From contig JAAKBF010000214.1 of the NCBI GenBank assembly GCA_012656075.1, positions 434,001-498,000 on the forward strand: a stretch of 64,000 bases of DNA, read 5' to 3'. The notes below the pieces were generated by a model. That model did no database searches, was not told the DNA's origin, and saw only the letters and a list, made by a program, of their open reading frames with translations. The translations under genes and the position numbers were made by a program. The DNA comes from Phytophthora hibernalis. Its lineage: Eukaryota > Oomycota > Peronosporomycetes > Peronosporales > Peronosporaceae. Below are positions 55,079 through 64,000 of the stretch, piece after piece (position 1 is the stretch's first letter; the number at the start of each line of letters is the position of its first letter).

Positions 55079-55081
55079 TGG

Positions 55082-55097
55082 CCTTTTCTGCTCTGGT
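55082..55097 (+). repeat. LINE target-site duplication (right)
   Basis: CCTTTTCTGCTCTGGT; partner of 52464-52479. Confidence 0.85.
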
Positions 55098-56315
55098 CCC
55101 CGCCGTGTGAAATACTATTTTCGTGATGCAAACGTGTGTTTACCTCACTCCGCCCCCACGCTTCTGGGAGATGATGTTTTTAGCTTTAAGCACGTCTCTT
55201 AGCTTTTCTACTCCCTAAAAATCGCTAAAATACATTGTATTGTGGCTTGCAGATGTTTTGGCAACTCGGAGGCTCATATATCCGGTATAAATGATCCACT
55301 GGTCCGATATAATTATATCCCAGTACTATTTACAATGAAACGTCCGAATTGCCGCTTTAAAACGGCAAATCCGATGACGACTAAATTATATCGCCCTTGC
55401 AAGCGCTGCCAACAAAATCGTGAGCCTAGGCCTAAAAATAAAGTTGGGATTGCACTGTTTTCTATAGGTCATGGCGTGGCACTAGCTGATCTCCTGACAT
55501 TTTACTCGACGTTCGATCACGTATAATACTGTACTACATGAGCATGTTGTGGCACAGCACAGTTGATTGATTTCATACCAAGGTGTCCATTATTTGCTTC
55601 CTCGCGGTCATGCACTACTCTACCATAAAGACTAGCCCAAGATGCTTCACCTACGCCGCGCAAACTGCATTCGCCGCTACTCATGGCGCCTCTGGTGCCT
55701 CGCCACCTCCCTCTTGCTTCTTAGCTATCGCCTCCTTAATCTCAATCTTTTTTGCCGACCTTTGCCTGACTTGCGCGCCAATCCTCTTGTATTAACCCTT
55801 GCACATAATTAAGGACAAAAAAATTAAGCGTTTGTATTGTGGGTGATTTATCCACGCTAAATGCGATATGTCCGATATTTCAAATTGTCTTTAGAACAGA
55901 GATATACCGTTACATGTATACGAATGCTAAAACCCCTTACTCAACGCAAGTTAATTCGAAAGTTTGTCTTAGAATTAAGGACAAAACGCAAAAGTGATTT
56001 GTTAAAATGGACTTTTTAATTGGCATTTTCTGTCAGATGGACAACAGTGGACACAATAAGACATTCCATTCTTAGGAACATACCAGGAAATTCTACCGGT
56101 AATAGCAACGAAAACTCTGTCCAAGATAAGGCCAGCTTTTGGTCCTTTTATTTGTCCTTAACTTCGGAGATGAGCGAACATTGCGAGCCTCCAACACATG
56201 CATCGCCACAACTGGTGTTAATCAAACACAAATGAGGATCAGCTTATCACTACTACAACAACAACTAGTACAGTGTACCGGTACTAAGCTTAAGATACCC
56301 GTGTGAACATTTACC
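55098..56315. other. Intergenic, no gene recognised
   Basis: A short open frame on + (55242-55526) has no recognisable domain. TTAAGGACAAA occurs at about 55808 and 55976 and inverted (TTTGTCCTTAA) at about 56152, perhaps the ends of a small MITE-like repeat of about 350 bp. This is weak. Confidence 0.3.
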
Positions 56316-57167
56316 TATGAGAGTACGGGACTCGACGCAGTCGCTTAGACTCTCTCGTGGTCACTCATGTTCGGTCAAGTCCCAGTACGGCAGGGAATCC
56401 ACTCGCCAACCTTGTTTGATTGGGCTCGCCATCCTTTATGGGTGGCGGCCAAACTATCTTGGGTTGCTAGTGAAAGGGGTTTTGGGCTTCGTGCTTTCCT
56501 CCTCGTGCACGGCACGTGGCTAAGCTAATATCACTTTGAGTTTCACTCGCAACTGCACAAGCGTTCGTCCTTTCTTTTCTTCGTTCAAGTACTCACTCAA
56601 CGCGCTAAAGCTGCTAGGTTATGAGCCCAAACGTTGAATTGTTAATGACTAATCTCTGTGAAAAGAGTAGTGGACAGGTTACTCGCAGCGGAAGCGTATA
56701 CTGCGGCTGGATATCATCAGCGACGTAGGTGATACGCTGCTTGGCTCTGGAGAGGTCGACATGGCCCGCAGGGAAGCAAAGGAAGCGTAAGCTGCGAACG
56801 GACCTCGTTGACGACGGGAGGGCCCATGCCGGTGAAGTTGGAGAAATCGACTAGGCGACAGAGACGGGCAGCTTTAGCGCGTTGAGTGAGTACTTGAACG
56901 AAGAAAAGGAAAGGACGAACGCTTGTGCAGTTGCGAGTGAAACTCAAAGTGATATTAGCTTAGCCACGTGCCGTGCACGAGGAGGAAAGCACGAAGCCCA
57001 AAACCCCTTTCACTAGCAACCCAAGATAGTTTGGCCGCCATCCATAAAGGATGGCGAGCCCAATCAAACAAGGTTGGCGAGTGGATTCCCTGCCGTACTG
57101 GGACCTGACCGAACATGAGTGACCACGAGAGAGTCTAAGCGACTACGTCGAGTCCCGTACTCTCATA
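56316..57167. repeat. Near-perfect 300-bp inverted repeat (opposed LTRs)
   Basis: 56316-56614 and 56868-57167 are reverse complements with about four differences in 300 bases by eye. The left arm reads TATGAGAGTACGGGACTCG to CGCGCTAAAGCTGC and is followed by TAGGTTATGAGCCCAAACG, which resembles the primer-binding site of the Copia element at 47153. So the arms look like LTRs of another Copia family placed head to head, with about 250 bases between them that include a short gag-like stub (minus strand, LVDFSNFTGMGPPVVNEVRS). Confidence 0.85.
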
Positions 57168-57588
57168 TTAACCTCATTCATCGACCATGACGCGATCGCT
57201 CTCCTCGCTGTCTCATTCTGCCGGCTGAATACTTCAGCCTTCACGGGAGGCACTCCTCGAAGGTCCGTTGGCGAAGAAAAGAAGCAAGCATGACCACCAA
57301 CACCCCCGTAAAATTCGAGACCAGACAGTTTTTATCCAATCATCGAGTCGGGTACATACCGGTACTACCGGTATGAAATCTGAAGCTGTATTTAAAAAAA
57401 TAAAAAGCATCCACAGATTCTCAAAAGCCACCTTCTCCCACTGATTTGGCACAGCTTGTTTTCCTCAAGCGCGCCACTTCCTGTTCGCAGTTCGACCTTC
57501 CGCCCCCTCGCAGCTGCCGTCGTCGTGCGTCCGTTCGCCTTCCTCGCTCTAAGCTCTAACCAAACGCTGCGTCAGCCCCCTTCCCCCA
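57168..57588. other. Upstream region of the bHLH-PAS gene
   Basis: Promoter-side sequence; pyrimidine-rich from about 57470 (CTCAAGCGCGCCACTTCC, CTTCCTCGCTCTAAGCTCTAA) up to the ATG. No precise core promoter element could be fixed. Confidence 0.3.
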
Positions 57589-58777
57589 ATGGCTTCACCG
57601 CAGCAGTTCGAGTCCGTCCCTGACGAAGACTCCGTCGCCGTATCCTCGTCCTCTGCCTCCGCCTCTGCGCTGTCCAGCGGCCGACCACCGCTGCAGGATG
57701 CGTCGGCGCTTGAGATCGCATACAGTACCATATCCCCTAAGGTGGAGCAGCCGCAGTTCCCCATGCACATCAAGCTCAACCTGATCGACCAGAACCCACT
57801 GACCAATGGGGACGCCACGTCCTGCGAGAGTCCGTACCCCATGACCCCCATGACCCCAGGCGGCTACTCGTCCAGCGGCGGAGACCTCAGCAAGAAGCAG
57901 CGCCACAACCTGCGCGAACAGCGACGCATCCTGCGCATCAGCAACCAGTTCGACATCCTGCGCAACAAGCTCGAGGGGCCGGCTACTCGTCCTCCAAGAA
58001 GGACAAGTACAGCGTCCTGCAGGCCACGCTCGAGTACATCAGCAACCTCGAACGCAACCAGATCAGCGGCGTCCAGATGACGCACCGTCACATTCAGCAC
58101 CCACCTAACGGTGTCCCGCGCCATCTCCCGTCTCCTTGCAGCGACTCGGGCGGTCGGTTGTCCATCACGGCGCCTTCGCCCAGCCACGTGGACGGCAAGG
58201 GCCAAGTCTTCATGATCGACAGCATGCCGTCTCCCGTACCGGCGCTGTCCATACCAGGGATGCAGCCTCAAACCTCGTATCCGCTAGATATGGACAACAT
58301 CTACGGTGGTGCTGCCAACGGTGGCTCGGCTGCCAGCGTAGGAGTGATTGAGGGCTCGACCGCTTCCTATGGTGACGTATTCGCCAACAGTAGTATGCCC
58401 AGTCTTTTAGCAAAGCTGGATGGCACCATTGTCGAGGCCAACGCGCTCTTCCTGGAGCTATGCTGCAAGAACATCGACGAACTTCGCCTGCACAGCCTCT
58501 ACACAATGTGCACCGCCATGGACGCCCCCAAAATGTACACCCTCGTTAGCAAGATCACTTCATGCGAGATGGCATCAGCACAGAGCAAGATGATGTGGCA
58601 TTTCTCGAGCACAGGCGACCGAAAGGTACGCAATCAGCGCTGATTTATAGCTTTCGTTGCGAGGACTAACTGTCTGCTTCGATTGCTTGGTTGTAGGTGT
58701 TTGTGTCAGTATCCATGATCCACGACAGCATGCATCGGCCCGCCAACCTGCACTGTAGTCTCCTGCCGCTGTCATGA
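57589..58777 (+). CDS. bHLH-PAS transcription factor
   Basis: Nuclear DNA-binding regulator of about 372 residues. ATG at 57589 (MASPQQFESVPDEDSVAVSS). Ser-rich N-terminus; basic helix-loop-helix at about residues 102-165: KKQRHNLREQRRILRISNQF (basic region and helix 1), SSSKKDKYSVLQATLEYISN (helix 2). Ser/Gly/Pro linker. A PAS-like domain from about residue 271: MPSLLAKLDGTIVEANALFL and TMCTAMDAPKMYTLVSKI. One 71-bp intron, then FVSVSMIHDSMHRPANLHCS to the end. A single missing G in the GGGG run at 57975-57978 breaks the frame within the loop; restoring it reads KLEGAGYSSSKK. The combination suggests dimerisation or ligand/stimulus sensing by the PAS part. Target genes unknown. Confidence 0.85.
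58626..58696 (+). other. Intron in the bHLH-PAS gene (71 bp)
   Basis: Donor AAAG|GTACGC, acceptor GGTTGTAG|GTG. Phase 0; joins TGDRK to VFVSVSMIHD. Confidence 0.8.
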
Positions 58778-59680
58778 AGCCCACACGGTCAACTCTAGAT
58801 TTTGTACAGCAGGCAGCCAGCCGTCTTCGCATCGACGGGTGAGGCGAGTTAGGGAGGCGGATCTGCTCCGCATCTGCATGTTTAGGCTTTTATCTTTTGC
58901 ATGAGCTGTACCATACGAGGTCTACTACTGTGGCGAGGAGGCTCACAGAAGGAGAGAGAAAGCGGCATAAAAAGCAAACATGGACGCTATTTATCATCAG
59001 TTCGGTCTTGGTCTTGCCCTGCTTGTGCTTCTCCCGACTGCCGCACCATGCGCGCGCCTTCTGACCGCAGCCCTCGCAGGCATACTTGTACCCAGACTGG
59101 GCATCCCTTCTGACTTTCATGACGTCCGATGCATTGGCCTCTCTAACCATTGGCGACTCGAACAGGTGTGTGGTCGCTCGCCAGACCCCGCAGCGGCAAA
59201 TGCTCCAGCACAGACAAGCAGCCAGCGGCGCTGTCCGAGGTCATGCCTTGGCAGTTTGTTGCGCTGGCAGCAAGAGACAAGCAAGCCCCCAAGTGGTTAG
59301 CAACCACAGCTCGGACCAATGGCGGAGACCCGACGCACCTCGTTGAGGAAGTAGGCGCCCACGCCCAGCAGCGTGAAGGACCCAGTGAGGCGACAGCTAT
59401 TATATGGCAGTGGCAAATACAGGTGAGATTGCAGCTGTGAAGGGCATTAGATGTGGACTGCGTACCCGAGACAGTCCTCCATCTCGGGTGCATGGGTGGT
59501 CGCGTCAGCTCTTGCTGACATCGAGTCGAAAGCGAAAATACCCGCAATAGTGATATGGCTACATTGTACTGAAAAGCGCTACCGGTATGTATTTTTAGTT
59601 GTACATGTAAAACTTGGCATTTGTACCAGTGGAGGTCGGGCTTGAGGCTGTTGTTGGTCTTGGAATTGCAAGTGGAGACG
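58778..59680. other. Between bHLH-PAS and membrane-protein genes
   Basis: Overlapping open frames on both strands (for example 59143-59757 minus) carry no recognisable domain and read as shadows or chance. It should hold the 3' end of the first gene and the promoter of the next. Confidence 0.3.
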
Positions 59681-60643
59681 ATGTGGACGTCCGTCACGCA
59701 AGAGCAGATCGACCAACTCGCACTCCAAGCCTTTCTTCCCGTGGTCCTGCTGCTCAACTACACGCTACTGGTGTACCTCGCCATGTTCTACTGGAAACGG
59801 CGTGGGGAGCGTCGAGTGATGCTTCTGCTCTCTGTCGGGGCTCTTGGCACTGTCGCGATCATTCCTTTCGCTAGGCCGGACCCAGTTTTCGTGGGATCAG
59901 TAAACGACATCTCGGAAGCTTGCTGCGTCTTGACATTCTTGCTGCAGATTACCATCATCGGTTATGACCTTAACAAGAAGTTCAAAATGCGCTCCGTCAT
60001 GTATCTCACGTATGGGGCGGAGGTGCTGATTGTGGCCGACCTGGCGTCTATCCTGCTCTCCTGCACCGTGACGCTCGCGTACCACATTGTCTCGGAAAAC
60101 ACTGGCCAATCTATCTCGAACGCCGCAGAGAACGCCAATCTCGCGTTCATCTTCATTTTCCGTTTCTACTACATCGGGATATCGCGAGGATGGAGGAGTA
60201 TCGTTAAAACGCGGAAGTTTGAAGTGTGTTGTTACGTGCTCTTCGCTACACACGAAATGCCTTTCGACGTGTTGTCCACCACCAGCGGACTCAATTGGGA
60301 GTTTGCACAAGCCATTTGGCATCGAGCAACCCTGACAGCATGTCTTTTCGTTACAGCCCGCACCAAGATCAAGCGACTTTCAGGAGCCGCCTCCATGACT
60401 ACGAGTGGGCATACCGGTAATGCCAGCTCCGTTTCCAGCGGCCGAGAACGATGGAAAGCTGATAACCTCTCGAAAGGCTCGAAAGGACTGGGTTTGCGAC
60501 GTTTATTCGACAGAAAGGCATCACCTCGCTTAGATGTCCTCGTGCGCAAGTCAGGGAAATCGGGAGGACGGCGCAGCTCGGGGCCTCAAATATGCGCAGT
60601 GGCACCGATGAAGCAGCTCACCGATCCCGCAATGACTTCATGA
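59681..60643 (+). CDS. Multi-pass membrane protein, probably seven helices
   Basis: 320 residues from the ATG at 59681 (MWTSVTQEQIDQLAL); an upstream in-frame ATG at 59621 is less likely. Hydrophobic segments in order: FLPVVLLLNYTLLVYLAMFY, VMLLLSVGALGTVAIIPFA, ACCVLTFLLQITIIGYDL, VLIVADLASILLSCTVTLAY, LAFIFIFRFYYIGISRGW, CCYVLFATHEMPFDVLS, WHRATLTACLFVTA. A basic Ser/Lys/Arg-rich tail of about 90 residues follows (SKGSKGLGLRRLFDRKASPR), likely cytosolic. The layout is receptor-like (GPCR-type topology) but no family motif was recognised. No frame break. Confidence 0.6.
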   Translation: MWTSVTQEQIDQLALQAFLPVVLLLNYTLLVYLAMFYWKRRGERRVMLLLSVGALGTVAIIPFARPDPVFVGSVNDISEACCVLTFLLQITIIGYDLNKKFKMRSVMYLTYGAEVLIVADLASILLSCTVTLAYHIVSENTGQSISNAAENANLAFIFIFRFYYIGISRGWRSIVKTRKFEVCCYVLFATHEMPFDVLSTTSGLNWEFAQAIWHRATLTACLFVTARTKIKRLSGAASMTTSGHTGNASSVSSGRERWKADNLSKGSKGLGLRRLFDRKASPRLDVLVRKSGKSGGRRSSGPQICAVAPMKQLTDPAMTS

Positions 60644-61329
60644 GGATAAATACACTTTAGCGATAAGAGAGGAAAAACTTAGGACTCCTAAAGTGAAGAG
60701 CTATTATAGAAAGCGAAGAGCTATTACATGTACTTTGCGGTATTTTGCGAAGAAGTGCTCGTGCGTGTGCTGTCGTCTTTCACTTCTCAAGAATCGTGTT
60801 TGTGTGGTAGTTCATGTTCTCATTCGTACGGGGATGTTTATCAAAAGAGACCGTGTTTGGAATCCTGCTCAGTGATTGGATGAAATTATTGTGCGCATTC
60901 CACGGCCAGCGCCGCTACCGTGCGTCTTGCGTTAGTCCTTCCGTCAGTAATGCAAGTGCACACAAAGTAACAGGACATGAGAGCACAGCAAGTTATCACT
61001 GACGACAGCCAGACTGCGTATCAAATTGGCAGGCAGATGGGAGCGAGTGACTGCACGAGCAGAGAAGACCAAACGAGAGACACTTGCTTCCCACGGAGAA
61101 GATTTGGGATTGAGGAGGAGAAAACCTCTCAGGTGCCAAAACCATCTGTAGTTTAGACATACAGTATCCTAACGGTCGAGTACAAGATAGTCAATCGTGT
61201 ACCGAGAGTGGGCACAGGCACCTTCAACTTCAAAGTGCTGAACTGTGAGCTGGCGGAGCTCGACTCGCCATCTCCACACTCCCACTTCGAGTCTGCCTTA
61301 CTAGCAGTCTTCGCCTTCTAACTCACAAG
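60644..61329 (-). repeat. 3' LTR side of a minus-strand Copia element
   Basis: The minus strand shows a purine tract AAGTGGGAG (61287-61279) followed by TGTGGAGATGGCGAG at 61278, exactly the PPT/LTR start pattern of the Copia at 51345. Further on, GGTTTTCTCCTCCTCAATCC (minus strand, about 61130-61110) matches the LTR block GGTTTTCTCCTCCTTAATCC. The far LTR end was not located; 60644-60950 shows no gene. Confidence 0.6.
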
Positions 61330-63460
61330 ATAGTCATGACCATTGGCATTGCCATTCTCAATGGCTGCATGCAAAGGCATCACGTTCAACCGTTGTCGGA
61401 ACTTGCGAAACAGCGTGGACCCAGCGCCTTCGTAAAAATGTCCGCGAGGTTCTCAGTCGACGGAAAGTAGAAAACCTCGAACTCTCCTCGCTGGTGGAAG
61501 TCGCGTACCTTGTGGTACTTCAGGTCCACTCTCTTCGTCTTATAGTTGCCCTTGATCGCCGTCAGCACGGTGATCGTAGCTTGGTTGTCTTGGTAAAGCA
61601 CGGTAGGGCGATGACGCTTGAGCTTCAGCTCCTTGCACAAGTTGTGTGTGCACTCGCTCGTAGCGACGATCTCTGCGCAGCACGTGGCATCGGTGACAAT
61701 CCGCTGCTTGTGCGACTTGTACGCATATGTACAGCCGTTTAACTGTTACACGTAGCCTGTGATCGAGTGTCGATCCTCCTTCTCATTACCGAGATCAGCG
61801 TCCGCCACAAAGTGCAACTCAGGTGTCTCCTTCTTCTCCCATACCAAATCATAGTCAGCAGTCCTTCGCAAGTACCACAGCACTCGCTTTGCCATACTGT
61901 AGTTCTCGTGCGTGTACTTGTTCAAGTACTTGCCCAAAGCACGTACAGCGTTAGCCAACTCCGGGCGTGTACACTGCACCAAGTACTGTAGGCAGCCCAC
62001 AATAGCACGATACGGCAGGCTAGGATCATTTATATCTTCTGCATCCAACACATCAGACAAAGGTAATGCTTCTAGGGTTTGCGGTGTATTCACAGCACGA
62101 CATCATCCATTTCGTAGCGGCTGATAATCTTCTCTATATGACCGCACTGCGAGATCCACATCACCTGGTCTGGGATATAATTGATTTTCATACCCAACAG
62201 CAAGCTCACAGGCCCCAAGTCCTTTATCTTGAACTTTCGCTCGAGTTCGCCCACTACCACCTTGATGTTTTCCGGATTTGCAGCGATGATCACATCGTTC
62301 ACGTAGCCGGTAAAAAAGAAAAAGATCGGCCTTCCTCCCACTACACGCCAGTACACACCATTGTCCATCTCTGAGCGCTTAAGCCCAACCGAACGCAAGA
62401 ACTTATCAAGCATCCGATACCAAATCAACGGTGCTTGTTTCAAGCCATATAGACTTCTCAATAACCTACAGACACGGCCACTGCCGTCATCAAGGTACCC
62501 GGGATCTCCATGTATACCTCCACGTCGTCCCCGATCGGACCGTTCAAAAAGCGGTGACAAAGTCGATATGCTCACACAATAAACAGAAGTGCAACGCTAG
62601 TAGAAATACCAACTTCACAGCTTCGTTCGAAACCACAGGAGCATAAGTCTCCCGGAAATCGATTCCGTACTGCTGCTGGCAGCCTTTGATGGTGAGGCGT
62701 GTGCGGTGACGGATCTCTTCCCCTTTGGGTTGCGCTTCCTCACAAAAATCCATTTGCTTGTCAGGTTCTAGGTCGCTCCTTCAGCTTCCACGTATTATTG
62801 CACATCAACTCAGAGTACTCCTTTTCAATGCTTCCTTCCATTTGTCAACATCGGGGCTTGAAGGGCCTCCTGAATACTCTGTGGCTCCATAAGTAAGTTC
62901 TCTGACTGTATCACTAGAATCGCAGGAATCTCCACCTCATAGTCGTGCAGTCGTTCGTTTGGGCATCGGACACGTGAAGACCGGCGGAACGATGTAGCCG
63001 CGCTCGAGGTCTCCCCACTCATTAGCTTCGTCGTCGTCTTCACTATCACTATCCACAAATCTTTCGTATGAAGTGATACACCCCAGCAGATCAGCGGGGT
63101 CACCAAAGCTAATATTCCGATCGTACACCTCATGATCTCTTATATCAGCAAAATCACCGCTGTCCTGGTCTCCCACTGAAGATAAGGTTCTGCGATCCGG
63201 CGGTGGTTCGGCCGCATGTACACGACTGCTGTTCGGCGAGTCTGCATGACCAACAATACCACCTTCACACTCAGCCTCACTATGAGGAGTGTTAACTCCC
63301 ACTTGAAGCACACTCTCAGGTGTCGGCGGAACAACTGCCGCAGCACTGCCCGTCGGAATCTCTTGTTCGCTCATCAGCCAGCGCTCAGGCGAACCCGGCG
63401 TTGCTGATGAAGCCAATTTGATTCTTTCACCAGTGGAGTACCGTATTCCCCCTGTCAGAG
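61330..63460 (-). mobile_element. Ty1/Copia 3' fragment (integrase end, RT, RNase H)
   Basis: From 63460 down: linker region with Ser/Asp (RRSSRVRCPNERLHDYEVEI, 63000-62900), RT (GEEIRHRTRLTIKGCQQQYG, RETYAPVVSNEAVKLV, SLYGLKQAPLIWYRMLDKFL, FTGYVNDVIIAAN, LGPVSLLLGMKI), then YRAIVGCLQYLVQCTRPELA and RNase H (VADADLGNE, VLYQDNQATITVL, KYHKVRDFHQRGEFE, ENLADIFTKALG). The RT active box reads YVND instead of YVDD. gag, protease and most of integrase are absent. Non-functional. Confidence 0.85.
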
Positions 63461-63670
63461 GCGCCACCCCAAATACACACGGGATAGGGTTTATAGCACT
63501 GAGCATAAACCGTGAAATACACGAAGTTAAACGAATATATACCGGTACAGCTATCGGTACTGTTGTAGGTGCGTAGGCGAGCGCAACGCACACCAACGTT
63601 CATGCACGAGCAATTTGTGAACCTGGCTACAATTTAAACATGCACTACGAAGACTTAGAAGCCGAATACA

Positions 63671-64000
63671 AGCGCCAGCACCAGGCGATGGTAATGGCGC
63701 TAAGGCTAACGCCAACGGCAGCTGCGTGAGGTCGCAGTCCGAATAAGCCGGCGAGGTGGCCGGTTGCTCCGGTTGCCCCAACCAGAGCTTGTGCGCGTCG
63801 AGCACGTCCCGTCAGTCGGACCCTGTCGTGTTGGGTGTGAAGCAGCGCCTGGTGGACGTCGAGCACAAGCTGCTGCTGCTTTCGGGTAAGGGCGGCGTAG
63901 GCAGGTCGACGGTGGCATGTCAGCCCTCCTTCGCGCTGACCAGCCAGATCATCCAGGTGGGCTGCTAGACGTACCCGCCAGCAGGGGACCTTCGCAGAGT
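63671..64000 (+). pseudogene. Nbp35/Nubp1-type cytosolic Fe-S scaffold ATPase, broken, cut by window end
   Basis: Nbp35 (MRP/NBP35 P-loop family) binds 4Fe-4S clusters for cytosolic/nuclear Fe-S protein assembly. Visible: the N-terminal cluster motif Cys (NANGSCVRSQSE), then AGEVAGCSGCPNQSLC giving the C-x13-C-x2-C-x5-C pattern, VKQRLVDVEHKLLLLSGKGG and VGRSTVA (Walker A), ending near VG...LLDV. Faults: an in-frame TAA at 63744 where the family has Gln or Glu, Walker A GKGGVGRST with Arg replacing the essential Lys, and a frame change near 63960. Together these argue for a real pseudogene rather than only sequence error. The rest lies beyond the window. Confidence 0.7.

Larger units (their letters stand above)
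52480..55081 (-). mobile_element. 5'-truncated non-LTR retrotransposon (LINE) with RNase H
   Basis: On the minus strand: RT thumb/C-terminal part (LAPAIIIPKLLYIARHCWPT, IKHFVWYARF, VAQLPRPSGGLTLPDLKLEL), a zf-RVT-like region (CPHDTCIRTRRVDLYHVFW) and an RNase H domain (FGLLKGLKECRKHGWANVHV, AGDNDISIRQ) near the 3' end. The upstream RT palm and endonuclease are absent, so the copy is 5'-truncated. Several frame changes. The 3' tail is only CAAA before the 16-bp target duplication. Confidence 0.85.

Overview
The window looks like a repeat-rich, gene-sparse part of an oomycete nuclear genome, most likely Phytophthora or a close relative. The signs are short introns (67-95 bp) with GTAAGT/GTGCGT-type donors, a flagellar radial-spoke gene (so an organism with motile zoospores), a Phytophthora-like pectin lyase relic, a many-repeat ion channel fused to cyclic-nucleotide-binding domains, and Ty3/Gypsy elements with an extra RNase H domain. 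This assignment is inferred from protein character, not from a database match.

Left gene island (about 1-13.3 kb). A secreted, probably GPI-anchored protein is on + (1077-2579). A roughly 2,800-residue channel is on - (11366-2767); it strings together four six-helix channel units, each followed by a cyclic-nucleotide-binding domain. An N-myristoylated PP2C phosphatase is on - (13248-11980), with a GC-AG intron. The apparent reading-frame breaks in these genes fall at or near homopolymer runs and are single-base, so they look like sequencing/assembly indels rather than decay.

Retroelement sea (about 13.6-38.7 kb). This holds broken, nested and mutually inverted elements: a Ty3/Gypsy copy in which gag is fused by deletion to the extra RNase H, integrase and chromodomain; coiled-coil and proline-rich gag-like reading frames; a Ty1/Copia RT fragment; a DIRS-like element (gag, RT, RNase H, tyrosine recombinase); and one LTR family present three times, two copies of which are inverted around a gag.

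DNA-transposon zone (about 38.6-44.3 kb). A 3.4-kb element with about 75-bp terminal inverted repeats carries a broken cysteine-rich transposase and contains a 270-bp MITE with perfect 25-bp ends. A second MITE (274 bp), a perfect 19-bp palindrome and a very AT-rich coding-like patch of foreign base composition lie nearby.

Right part (44.8-64 kb). Intact-looking genes are radial spoke protein 3 (-), a bHLH-PAS transcription factor (+) and a multi-pass membrane protein (+). Between and around them are a pectin lyase pseudogene split by a young Copia insertion (229-bp LTRs, 5-bp target duplication), a 157-bp tandem repeat, a 5'-truncated LINE with a 16-bp target duplication, a 300-bp near-perfect inverted LTR pair, another Copia fragment (-), and a broken Nbp35/Nubp1-type Fe-S scaffold ATPase running off the window end. 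No tRNA, rRNA or CRISPR array was recognised.
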